Source of the DNA: Mixta theicola
GTDB taxonomy: Bacteria; Pseudomonadota; Gammaproteobacteria; Enterobacterales; Enterobacteriaceae
NCBI RefSeq assembly: GCF_002895925.1
Contig: NZ_NWUO01000001.1
Coordinates: forward strand, 248,001 to 312,000
DNA length: 64,000 nt
Reading direction: 5' to 3'
A program made the translations under genes and the position numbers. How positions within the stretch are numbered: the stretch's first letter is position 1; every line of letters starts with the position of its first letter. The notes under the pieces were generated by a model. That model searched no databases and was not told the origin of the DNA. It saw only the letters and a program-made list of their open reading frames with translations. Shown here piece by piece: positions 34,895-42,841 of the stretch.

Positions 34895-36154
34895 TCAATC
34901 TGAATAGCTTGCCACCTCCGCTTCGTCTACATCCCGGTCTCTGAAAATATAAACAATCAGCAACACGGCGATTATCCCTGGGAGGAAAACGGAAATAATA
35001 TAGGCGCTAAGGCTGTTGCCAGCGCCCAGCGCGGCCAGCAACGCACCACCCAGCCCAAATATAGAGACCGATACCATCCCCATCATGGCGGATACTGCCC
35101 CTTTACCGTCTTCGCTGGAAAATAGCGTAAGCCGGTATAGCGTTGCGTTACAGATCCCCAGACCAAAGGAATAGATCGCCATTCCGACAACCAGCGCAAT
35201 GATATTTTCAAAAAATAAGGTCATAACAAGAGCTGAGGCTAAGCCAGCAAAAACAGGGAATAAAGAATTCGTTAAAATACGTTCTATTTTAATTCGTTCG
35301 GCAATATGATTCAGTACAATATTGCCTGCGATCAACGAACCAAATATAGGTAATTGCCACAAAGCATACTCCAGCATGCTCATACCCAGATTGTGAACCA
35401 GCAGCAAAGGAGAAAGCGCTATCCAGGTCATCAACGGAAGTCCGGCCAGGCCAAGCGCAGTACTGCCAGACATAAAACGTCTGTTCTTTAACAAATCGCG
35501 GTAGACGCGGAAAATATCCCCCGCATGGAGCGGCTGAGGCTCTATTTTACTGCCATCCTTACGCGTTACGCCGATGGTTTCTGGCATAAACAATAGCAAC
35601 CCTAACCAGCTCAACGCTGCAAGTGCAGCGATAATAATAAAAAGTACGCGCCAGGAGATAAATGAAAGAAGAAAGCTGCCCACCAGCGGCCCAAATAACG
35701 GTGACAGCAGAGCTATATTGGAAAAAATAGCGATTAAACGTATGGCATTCGATTCGTTAAACCCCTCCTGCAGGGCGGGATAGCTAACGGTGACAACGAA
35801 ACCCAGCCCAACCCCCTGAATAAAACGTAGCATGGTAAACAGGTTAATATCACTCACCCAGGGCGTGACCAGACAGGAAAAAGTATAGAGGGCGCACCCG
35901 GCCAGCAATAAAGGGCGCCGCCCGAACCGGTCAGACAATGGACCAATTAACCACTGAAAAGCCACGCCGCCAAGCAGATAGGCATTTAGCGACCATGGGA
36001 CATAATGAGGTTCGGCATGTAAATCGGCGATAACAGATAACATACCGGGCATAACAACATCACTACCGATATAGGTTAACAACTCAAATAGCGAAAGGAC
36101 CAAACAAAATATCAGCGCATGGCGGCGAGAGATAGGGAGTAATGAATTAAACAT
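34895..36154 (-). CDS. MdfA-like multidrug/MFS exporter
   Basis: A 419-residue transporter from the ATG at 36154 (MFNSLLPISRRHALIF), preferred because GGAACGG precedes it and because it matches the MdfA N-terminus; the frame continues 24 codons upstream without a ribosome-binding site. Segment 1 keeps the MdfA acidic pair in LFELLTYIGSDVVMPGM (E and D correspond to Glu26 and Asp34). GPLSDRFGRRPLLLAG and GPLVGSFLLSFISWR follow. About 12 membrane segments are seen. As first long gene of the LuxE/LuxC/PaaK/GNAT operon it probably exports the product or gives self-resistance. Confidence 0.85.
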   Translation of the reverse strand: MFNSLLPISRRHALIFCLVLSLFELLTYIGSDVVMPGMLSVIADLHAEPHYVPWSLNAYLLGGVAFQWLIGPLSDRFGRRPLLLAGCALYTFSCLVTPWVSDINLFTMLRFIQGVGLGFVVTVSYPALQEGFNESNAIRLIAIFSNIALLSPLFGPLVGSFLLSFISWRVLFIIIAALAALSWLGLLLFMPETIGVTRKDGSKIEPQPLHAGDIFRVYRDLLKNRRFMSGSTALGLAGLPLMTWIALSPLLLVHNLGMSMLEYALWQLPIFGSLIAGNIVLNHIAERIKIERILTNSLFPVFAGLASALVMTLFFENIIALVVGMAIYSFGLGICNATLYRLTLFSSEDGKGAVSAMMGMVSVSIFGLGGALLAALGAGNSLSAYIISVFLPGIIAVLLIVYIFRDRDVDEAEVASYSD

Positions 36155-36279
36155 ATACCGTTCCAGTATGATACCAGCCATCCAGATGGCCAAAATTTCC
36201 ATTAATGAAGTGTTCTTTAACCGCATCGCAAGGTATTAGGCGCATTTTTTATGCTCCAGGCGATCGCTAAGCTCTGCAT

Positions 36280-36396
36280 TCATCGTTTTTTTAATACTAA
36301 ATTTTGTGGGCCTGCGGGAAAATAATAGCGTCCGGCTTCGTTTTTAAAGCCGTTAACCCGTTCCGCCGCAGCATCCGTGCGTTTTTCTTCGTCCAT
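36280..36396 (-). CDS. Possible 38-residue leader peptide or small protein at operon start
   Basis: A short frame begins about 20 bases after the likely transcription start of the exporter/LuxCE operon, with AGG about 8 bases upstream of the ATG at 36396. The peptide runs MDEEKRTDAAAERVNGFKNE and ends FPAGPQNLVLKKR, hydrophilic and highly charged with no signal sequence. Its stop overlaps further ATGs and lies 125 bases before the exporter start. It could be a translated leader controlling the exporter, a small pathway protein, or a peptide substrate. No family is recognised. Confidence 0.4.
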   Translation of the reverse strand: MDEEKRTDAAAERVNGFKNEAGRYYFPAGPQNLVLKKR

Positions 36397-36423
36397 AATA
36401 TACCTGTATCCGTTATCGGAACG

Positions 36424-36451
36424 AATATAACAAAAAAAGTAAATAACTCAA
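36424..36451 (-). promoter_or_regulatory. Candidate sigma-70 promoter of the exporter/LuxCE operon
   Basis: On the minus strand TTGAGT (36451-36446), a 16-bp spacer, and TATATT (36429-36424), in a strikingly AT-rich block (about 36400-36540), with the 38-codon ORF starting some 28 bases downstream. Confidence 0.5.
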
Positions 36452-36540
36452 TAATTCAATTAGCATCAATAGAATTTATTCAACTAAATTTAAATAAAGA
36501 ATTAATTATATATAATTAAATTTATTAGTGATATTTACCG

Positions 36541-36947
36541 TTTTCTTTTCCTGGGCGCGGCAATTTTTGCTTTTTATGTCTGGGTAACTTGAAAAGATCC
36601 GGCAGCTAATATGAGCAGCTCCCGTTGATTAACACCCCGTAATGTCAGTGATGATTTCACCAACAGCACAAGGACCATCCCCATGAAGAAGCTTTTTCCA
36701 GTCAACCGATCATAAGCAACTTACCTGTGGCTGAAGCCGGTGTTTCTACCCGTAAATTCTGTGGTAAGCAGCTCATTTACGACGCCACGTTGAACCTCTG
36801 GCGCAAGCACAGGGTCTGTTTAATTCTGGAGACAGGTGATTTTGCCGCTGAGCTTATTTATTTCACCCATGCGTGATATAGCGCGTGATTGACAATTAAG
36901 TGAAAGATAATGATGGGCAGGGACAGGTAAATTCACAGAGAGAGCCA
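36541..36947. other. Intergenic stretch at the right edge of the accessory region
   Basis: No confident gene. One plus-strand frame stays open from 36655 to 36876 (~73 codons, segment STRKFCGKQLIYDATLNLWRK) but has no start codon or ribosome-binding site. A nearby ATG at 36683 is in another frame and stops after ten codons. It looks like a decayed gene fragment or chance. Confidence 0.3.
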
Positions 36948-36975
36948 TTAAAAAACCTCCGCAAATGCGGAGGTT
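36948..36975 (-). terminator. Rho-independent terminator of rmf
   Basis: On the minus strand AACCTCCGC-ATT-TGCGGAGGTT is followed by a T run, about 20 bases past the rmf stop. Confidence 0.88.
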
Positions 36976-36995
36976 ATCCTTTTTCTGACAGGCCG

Positions 36996-37178
36996 TCAGG
37001 CCAGCGAGGCACTTACGCTAACCGCCCTGTCCTCCATGGCTTTTCGCCAACCTCCCAACCAGTGAGACCGAGCCTCAATCATTTGATAAGGACACATTTC
37101 TTTTGAACGCCCGGTAATGCCAGCCTGATAGCCTCGTGAATGTGCTCGTTCCAGGCGATCTCGTTTCTGTCTCTTCAT
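36996..37178 (-). CDS. rmf: Ribosome modulation factor
   Basis: A 60-residue protein almost identical to E. coli RMF (55 aa) through MKRQKRDRLERAHSRGYQAG, GRSKEMCPYQ and HWLGGWRKAMEDR, with a slightly longer, divergent C-terminus (ending SVSASLA). RMF binds 70S ribosomes in stationary phase and drives 100S dimer formation. It normally lies between pqiC and fabA. Its presence here, next to pqiC but 30 kb from fabA, fixes the right boundary of the insertion. Expression in relatives depends on ppGpp and CRP; no site is claimed. Confidence 0.95.
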   Translation of the reverse strand: MKRQKRDRLERAHSRGYQAGITGRSKEMCPYQMIEARSHWLGGWRKAMEDRAVSVSASLA

Positions 37179-37382
37179 GCCTCATTTCCCTCATTCAGGT
37201 ATGGTGGAACTGGTGGAAAGAAAACAATGGTCACAAAATGCGCAACCACTCCTCTTTTCTACCCCCATCGCTGAAAAAGATCAATGCGCAAATTTCACGC
37301 CATTGTCATATGAAAAGGCTATTTTTAAAGGTTTTTCCGTGGCGCAGATTGGCGGGTTGAGTAAAGGGATGATTCTGCAATA

Positions 37383-37420
37383 AAAAATTCCGGCCAGCGA
37401 ACAGGTCACCGGACCGGAAA
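37383..37420 (-). terminator. Terminator of the pqiABC operon
   Basis: On the minus strand TTCCGG and CCGGAA arms enclose a ~20-base loop region and are followed by TTTTTT, just after pqiC. The remaining 200 bases up to rmf contain no supported gene. Confidence 0.65.
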
Positions 37421-37436
37421 CTACCGTTAAGGAAAA

Positions 37437-38003
37437 TTAATTATTTCTTATTGCGCTAAAAGCAGTCGCCATACGCTCCGCTTCCTGTTGCCATCCCTGC
37501 GCCAGGGTTCTGACCATCGAATCATAACCATTTTCCTGCTGCGGCAGCGTCAGGTTAAAATTCTGACGCGTAATTTGCCCGCTATGCTCCAGCGTCCAGC
37601 TGCCGCTAATGACCACCTGACCATCGAAACGTCCGTGAAAGCCGGTTACGTTAACGTTCAACGTATCGTGCTGCTCGCCCAGCGGCGCGGCGGAAATCAG
37701 CCTGCCCGGCAGCGCATTGCTCAGATTAGTGACCAACGTTTGCTGTAGCTGCTGATCGAGCGGGCTGGCCCACAAATTGCTGGTGGCGATAACGTATTTT
37801 ACGTCACTGGTTTGGTAAACCACGCCATTGCCAGCCAGGTAATCGGGCACTGAAACGCGCTCGATCCAGATCGGCAATGGATTATTTATCCCAGGCGCGC
37901 GCTGGCTAACCGGCGTTCCCGCCGGCAGCTGATACATGGTGGTTTGCGTGCTGCTGCTACAGGCGCTCAGCGCCAGAACCAGCCATGGCATCCATTTCAT
38001 CAT
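37437..38003 (-). CDS. pqiC: PqiC outer-membrane lipoprotein
   Basis: A 188-residue lipoprotein. The signal peptide MMKWMPWLVLALSAC has a lipobox (LSAC) with the lipidated Cys at 15. The following ABC-type auxiliary lipoprotein fold (DUF330) has SVPDYLAGNGVVYQTSDVKY and NLWASPLDQQLQQTL. PqiC associates with PqiB in a phospholipid-transport bridge across the periplasm; the operon responds to superoxide stress in E. coli. Its ATG overlaps the pqiB stop by one base. Confidence 0.93.
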   Translation of the reverse strand: MMKWMPWLVLALSACSSSTQTTMYQLPAGTPVSQRAPGINNPLPIWIERVSVPDYLAGNGVVYQTSDVKYVIATSNLWASPLDQQLQQTLVTNLSNALPGRLISAAPLGEQHDTLNVNVTGFHGRFDGQVVISGSWTLEHSGQITRQNFNLTLPQQENGYDSMVRTLAQGWQQEAERMATAFSAIRNN

Positions 38004-39643
38004 TATTTCGCCCTCTTCGGCTGTGGGTCTTCGCCCGGTTTAGCTTCGAATACCAGCGCGTTGCTCTTTTGATTGAGCGTTTTCAGCACCGGTTGCAGTT
38101 CACGCAGCACCTGATCCAGCCGTTGCATATCGCCGACCAGCTTGCTATAGGCTGGAGAACCCGGCTGCAAGCCTTTCATACTGCGGTTCAGCTCGCGCAG
38201 CGTCTGCTGCATATCCTGCGGCAGCTGCTGCATCGACGGGTTGGCGGTGATTTTATTCACGTTATCCAGCGTTTTTTGCAGCTCACGTAGGGTTCGCTGG
38301 CTCTCTTTCAGCGTGCCGGTGGCCTGGTTAATCATAGGATTCAGCGGCAGTTTATTAATCTTATCCAGCGCATCCATAAGCTTCTGCTGAATCTGGCTCA
38401 GGCCGCCGCTAACGGTCGGAATGATTTCCAGCCCGGCTACCTTATCCGGCCCTTTATACTGCGGCGCGTTATCGTAAAAATCGAGATCGATATACAACGA
38501 GCCGGAAAGCAGATTGCCGGTTTTTAGCGAAGCCCGCAGGCCGCGTTTTCTGCCGTCGCGCAGATGCTGTCGCACATCAAAGTCACCGCCCAGACGATTA
38601 ACAAAACGATCGGGTTCAATACGCACCAGCACCGGAATGCGATAATCGGTATTCAGCGACTGGTTCCAGCCCGGCACGGTATAAGGCGCCTGTGCGACCG
38701 TACCAAGGCGGATGCCGCGGAATTCGACCGGCGCGCCCGGCTGCAGCCCACGTATAGAATCGCTAAAGAACATCAGGAAATCGAGATGGGTGGTATAAAG
38801 CGAGTCCTGAATGCTGCGCTGATCGTCATACAGATGATACTCCGCCTGGTTCTCTGCCGCCCTGCCCAGCTCCCAGCCGTCAGGCACGTCAAAACTGACG
38901 CCGCCGCTGAACAGCGTAGTCAGCGAGCCCATTTCAACGCGCATCCCGGAGGCAGACATCTCCACGGCAATGCCGCTATCTTTCCAGAAACGTACATTTG
39001 AAGTAACCAGACGATCGTAAGGCGCAGCGACAAACAGCTGATACTGCATAGCGCGCTTATCGGCATCAAAGCTACTGGTTTCCACCGAGCCGACGCGATA
39101 GCCGCGGAACAGCACCGGATCGCCAGGATTAAGCTGGCCCGCCTTGGTGCTGTCAAGTACGATACGGATCCCCTTCGCATCCGGCGGCGCCAGCGGCGGC
39201 GAATCCAGCAGGGTATAATGTCCGGGCTTTTCACCTTTACTGCCGGGCTGAAGCTCAATGTAAGCGCCGGATAATAAGGTGCCAAGACCGGTAATGCCTT
39301 CGCGTCCTACCTGCGGTTTAACCACCCAGAAAACGCTGTCGCCATGCAGCAGCTTTTCCATCCCCGCGTTAAGCCGGGCTTTAATTTCTACATGATGCAG
39401 ATCGTCAGTTAACACCGCGCTTTCCACCACGCCCACGTCAACGCTGCGGCTTTTAATCGCCGTTTTACCGCCGACAATGCCTTCGGCGTTGGTGGTCATT
39501 AGCGTGACTTCCGGCCCCTGATGTCTGAAATGATAAAACAGGATCCAGCCGCCAATCAGTACGGTAACAATGGGAATTATCCATACCGGCGACCAGCGTT
39601 TGATCTGTTCGACCTTCGCAACGCCGTGATTATTTTCCGTCAA
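38003..39643 (-). CDS. pqiB: PqiB, membrane-anchored MCE protein
   Basis: A 546-residue protein with one N-terminal membrane helix (VWIIPIVTVLIGGWILFYH, ~18-37) and three MCE/MlaD domains, each opening with a G-V-x-G-hydrophobic pattern (EGIVGGKTAIKSRSV; DPVLFRGYRVGSV; APVEFRGIRLGTV). A long helical C-terminal needle region (~420-520) follows. In E. coli PqiB forms a syringe-like tube spanning the periplasm for lipid transfer. Overlaps pqiA by 14 bases. Confidence 0.95.
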   Translation of the reverse strand: MTENNHGVAKVEQIKRWSPVWIIPIVTVLIGGWILFYHFRHQGPEVTLMTTNAEGIVGGKTAIKSRSVDVGVVESAVLTDDLHHVEIKARLNAGMEKLLHGDSVFWVVKPQVGREGITGLGTLLSGAYIELQPGSKGEKPGHYTLLDSPPLAPPDAKGIRIVLDSTKAGQLNPGDPVLFRGYRVGSVETSSFDADKRAMQYQLFVAAPYDRLVTSNVRFWKDSGIAVEMSASGMRVEMGSLTTLFSGGVSFDVPDGWELGRAAENQAEYHLYDDQRSIQDSLYTTHLDFLMFFSDSIRGLQPGAPVEFRGIRLGTVAQAPYTVPGWNQSLNTDYRIPVLVRIEPDRFVNRLGGDFDVRQHLRDGRKRGLRASLKTGNLLSGSLYIDLDFYDNAPQYKGPDKVAGLEIIPTVSGGLSQIQQKLMDALDKINKLPLNPMINQATGTLKESQRTLRELQKTLDNVNKITANPSMQQLPQDMQQTLRELNRSMKGLQPGSPAYSKLVGDMQRLDQVLRELQPVLKTLNQKSNALVFEAKPGEDPQPKRAK

Positions 39644-40898
39644 GGCTCGGCTCCTTCAGCTTATTTTCTGGTTCGCGATCCCACGTAAGACGCGGATCGA
39701 AGGTCATTGCAGCAAACATAGTCAGGATGACCACGGCGGCAAACAGCAGTGCGCCAGGTGCTGGATAGATATTCATTAACTGTCCGATACGCACCAGCGC
39801 GGACAGTACCGCAATAACGAAAACGTCAATCATTGACCAGCGGCCCACAAACTCCACCACCTCATAAATCAGATGCATTTTTTCGCTGTCACGCCCGCCG
39901 TGGCCCTGGGCATCCCAGCACAGCCAGCCGATCGCCAGCATTTTCAGCGAAGGCACCATAATACTGGCGATAAAAATCACCAGCGCCACCGGATAAGAGC
40001 CATCGCTCCACAGCAGGATCACCCCGCCCATAATATTGGAGTTCATCCTGTCGCCAAGCGCTTCGGTGACCATAATCGGCAGAATATTGGCAGGGATATA
40101 GATGATGAGGGAAGTGAACAGCAGCGCCAGCGTCCATTGCAGACTATGCCGACGACGCGCGTAGCCCGCCGTACCGCAGCGCGGACAGAGATAACGATCG
40201 GCCGCCAGCACCGCCGTACAGCACGGGCAGGATCGCAGTCCCTGCTTCAGCCCGCTGATACCGGCTCGCGGTGCAGCTGGCAGCGGCGGTTCAGGCGCAA
40301 TCTGACGCCACAGCCAACGCCGGTCGACGCACTGAAAGGCGCGCAGCTGCAGCACGCAGAATAAACACCAGGGCAGAAAACTGGTGCCGATGCCAATCTC
40401 GCCATACGCCATCAGTTTAACAAAACTGACCAACACGCCAGCGAGAAAGATTTCCGCCATCCCCCAGCTTCTGAGCTGAAACAGAATGCGTGCGATACCC
40501 GTTTGCACACTCTGCGGCAGCGGCAGCCGATTGACCAGCAGCAGAATTGCCACCATACAAAAGGCCGGCACCGCCTGTACAAACAGCATAAATAGCGTGG
40601 CGAGGCTGGCGTAATCCTCTGAGACCATCACCCGTGGAATTTCCATCAGGGTGATTTCACTGCTCAGGCCGGACACGTGCATATTGACGAAAGGAAACAG
40701 GTTAGCCAGCAGCAACATAAACAGCGCGGCCAGCGCATAGCCGGAGGGCCGCTTGCGCGGCTCGCTCCAGTTAGCGGTCAGCGTAGTATGACAGCGCGGA
40801 CAGCTGGCTTTCTGCCCAGGCGCGACCGATGGCAACTGCGTCATCAGGTCACACTGTGGACAAAGCATCCAGTGTTGCGGGTGTTCAGCTGAACACAT
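39630..40898 (-). CDS. pqiA: PqiA, polytopic inner-membrane protein
   Basis: A 422-residue membrane protein with two repeats. Each has a Cys4 zinc-ribbon-like motif (CPQCDLMTQLP...CPRCHTTL near 14-40; CPCCTAVLAADRYLCPRCG near 224-242) followed by four membrane helices of the PqiA domain. PqiA is the inner-membrane partner of the PqiB/PqiC lipid-transfer system. Gene order uup-pqiA-pqiB-pqiC-rmf is as in E. coli; uup ends 15 bases upstream. Confidence 0.95.
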   Translation of the reverse strand: MCSAEHPQHWMLCPQCDLMTQLPSVAPGQKASCPRCHTTLTANWSEPRKRPSGYALAALFMLLLANLFPFVNMHVSGLSSEITLMEIPRVMVSEDYASLATLFMLFVQAVPAFCMVAILLLVNRLPLPQSVQTGIARILFQLRSWGMAEIFLAGVLVSFVKLMAYGEIGIGTSFLPWCLFCVLQLRAFQCVDRRWLWRQIAPEPPLPAAPRAGISGLKQGLRSCPCCTAVLAADRYLCPRCGTAGYARRRHSLQWTLALLFTSLIIYIPANILPIMVTEALGDRMNSNIMGGVILLWSDGSYPVALVIFIASIMVPSLKMLAIGWLCWDAQGHGGRDSEKMHLIYEVVEFVGRWSMIDVFVIAVLSALVRIGQLMNIYPAPGALLFAAVVILTMFAAMTFDPRLTWDREPENKLKEPSLDGK

Positions 40899-40913
40899 AC
40901 CCTACTCCCGATT

Positions 40914-42836
40914 TCAGCCGCCGTTTTTCAGCGATTCAAGGTATTCCCAACGTTCAAACGCAGTTTCCAGCTGCTGCTCCGCCGCCGCCAGCGCCGTCAG
41001 CACCGGCTGCGTTTTTTCATGCGGCTGGGTGAAAAAGTCAGCATCCGTCATCTGCAGCGTGAGCTGTTCTATCTGCTTTTCCAGCGCTTCAAGCTGCTGC
41101 GGCAGCTGATCCAGCTCACGCTGCAGCTTATAGCTTAGCTTAGTGCCGGATGGCTTTGCTTCGCTTTTAACCGATTCATTTTTTGCCGATTTTTCCCCGG
41201 CCGTCGGGGTTTTCACCGGCACGGCGCGGCTTTGACGTGATGCGGCGCGCTGCTGTTGGGCATCATGATAGCCGCCGACAAAGGTGCCAATATCGCCGTT
41301 GCCTTCAAAGATCCAGCATTCGGTGACGGTGTTATCCACAAACTGACGATCGTGGCTGACCAGCAGCACGGTGCCCTGATAGCCATCAATCAGCTCTTCC
41401 AGCAGCTCCAGCGTTTCAACATCCAGATCGTTGGTCGGCTCATCGAGAATCAGCAGGTTGCTGGGCTTCAGGAACAGACGCGCCAGCAGCAGACGGTTGC
41501 GCTCTCCGCCAGAAAGCGCTCTGACCGGCGTCATCGCCCGCTTCGGATGGAACAGGAACTCCTGCAGGTAGCCCAGAACGTGCCGCGGCTTACCGTTTAC
41601 CATCACCTCCTGTTTGCCTTCCGCGAGGTTATCCATCACCGTGCGGTCCGGATCGAGGATCGCCCGATGCTGATCGAAATAGGCCACTTCCAGTTTGCTG
41701 CCGCTGTGTACGCGACCGCTGTCCGCCTTCAGCTGGCCCAGCATCAGCTTCAGCAGCGTCGTTTTACCGCAGCCGTTCGGGCCAATCAGCGCAATCTTAT
41801 CGCCACGCTGTACCTGCGCGCTAAAGTCTCTGACCAGCGTGCGGCCGCCGATACTGTAATTGACGTTTTCCAGCTCAAACACGATTTTGCCGGAGCGCGA
41901 GGCTTCTTCGACCTGCATCTGCGCTTTGCCCATCACTTCGCGGCGTTCCGAGCGTTCATGGCGTAGCGCTTTCAGGGCGCGTACGCGGCCTTCATTACGG
42001 GTACGACGCGCTTTAATACCCTGGCGGATCCATACCTCTTCCTGCGCCAGCTTGCGGTCAAACTCAGCGTTTTGCATCTCTTCAACGCGCAGCGCTTCCT
42101 CTTTTCCTTCGAGATATTTGTCATAGTCGCCCGGCCAGGAAACCAGCTTGCCGCGATCGAGATCGACAATGCGCGTCGCCATATTGCGGATAAAGGAACG
42201 GTCATGCGAAATAAAGACAATGCTGCCCTGGAACGTTTTCAGGAAGGTTTCCAGCCAGTCAATAGTTTCAATATCCAGGTGGTTAGTGGGCTCATCCAAC
42301 ATCAATACCCGCGGATTACTGACCAGCGCGCGTCCCAGCGCGGCTTTACGCAGCCAGCCGCCGGAAAGTGACGACAGCTCAACTTCCGGCTGCAGGCCAA
42401 TCTGCTGTAGCACATCGTTAATACGCGACTCCAGCTGCCACAGGTTATGGTGATCCAGCAGGGACTGCAGGCGCGCCATCTCATTGAGGTTTTTTTCGCT
42501 CGGATCGTTCATCACCACGTGCGAAATCGCATGATAGGCTTTCAGATGCTCAGCCTGCTCGGCCACGCCCTCGGCCACAAAATCATACACCGTGCCGGCG
42601 ATGTTGCGCGGCGGGTCCTGTTGCAGACGCGCCACCACCAGATCCTGCTCATAAATAATGCGGCCATCGTCCAGCGGCTGCTCGCCGTTGATGATTTTCA
42701 TCAGCGTGGATTTACCGGCGCCGTTGCGCCCGACCAGACAAACGCGCTCGTTCTCTTCGATATGCAGCTCGGCATAATTCAGCAGCGGCGCATCGCTGAA
42801 CGAAAGGTAGGCATTGTGAATACTAATAAGTGACAT
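40914..42836 (-). CDS. uup: Uup, ABC-F ATPase
   Basis: A 640-residue soluble protein with two ABC cassettes. Walker A: GRNGAGKST (~36-44) and GPNGCGKTT (~352-360). Signatures LSGGWLRKAALGRAL and LSGGERNRLLLARL, and Walker B LMLDEPTNHLD and LILDEPTNDLD, are intact. The linker and a C-terminal coiled-coil (about 560-640, after a Lys/Ser-rich hinge) are as in Uup, which binds DNA and ribosomes and limits precise transposon excision. No transmembrane part is present. Confidence 0.96.
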   Translation of the reverse strand: MSLISIHNAYLSFSDAPLLNYAELHIEENERVCLVGRNGAGKSTLMKIINGEQPLDDGRIIYEQDLVVARLQQDPPRNIAGTVYDFVAEGVAEQAEHLKAYHAISHVVMNDPSEKNLNEMARLQSLLDHHNLWQLESRINDVLQQIGLQPEVELSSLSGGWLRKAALGRALVSNPRVLMLDEPTNHLDIETIDWLETFLKTFQGSIVFISHDRSFIRNMATRIVDLDRGKLVSWPGDYDKYLEGKEEALRVEEMQNAEFDRKLAQEEVWIRQGIKARRTRNEGRVRALKALRHERSERREVMGKAQMQVEEASRSGKIVFELENVNYSIGGRTLVRDFSAQVQRGDKIALIGPNGCGKTTLLKLMLGQLKADSGRVHSGSKLEVAYFDQHRAILDPDRTVMDNLAEGKQEVMVNGKPRHVLGYLQEFLFHPKRAMTPVRALSGGERNRLLLARLFLKPSNLLILDEPTNDLDVETLELLEELIDGYQGTVLLVSHDRQFVDNTVTECWIFEGNGDIGTFVGGYHDAQQQRAASRQSRAVPVKTPTAGEKSAKNESVKSEAKPSGTKLSYKLQRELDQLPQQLEALEKQIEQLTLQMTDADFFTQPHEKTQPVLTALAAAEQQLETAFERWEYLESLKNGG

Positions 42837-42841
42837 ACAGC

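Noticed and set aside
29041-36154. Bioluminescence (lux) operon
   Set aside because: LuxC- and LuxE-like proteins are present, but no luciferase subunits or acyl-transferase LuxD are nearby, and the adenylation domain fused to LuxC points to another product.
29041-36154. Phenazine (griseoluteic acid) cluster
   Set aside because: The activation/reduction pair resembles EhpF/EhpG, but none of the phenazine core genes (phzB/D/E/F/G types) occur in the window.
36304-36519. 71-codon plus-strand frame in the AT-rich block
   Set aside because: It runs antisense through the likely promoter and leader ORF of the exporter operon, and its second half is low-complexity AT-rich sequence.
37136-37383. 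Plus-strand open frames of 68-74 codons upstream of rmf
   Set aside because: They overlap the start of rmf on the opposite strand, lack good ribosome-binding sites and resemble no family; the stretch is better read as the rmf promoter region.
41256-41966. 236-codon frame opposite uup
   Set aside because: Antisense shadow of a conserved ABC-F gene; composition is Gln/Arg/His-rich, as expected from reverse reading.
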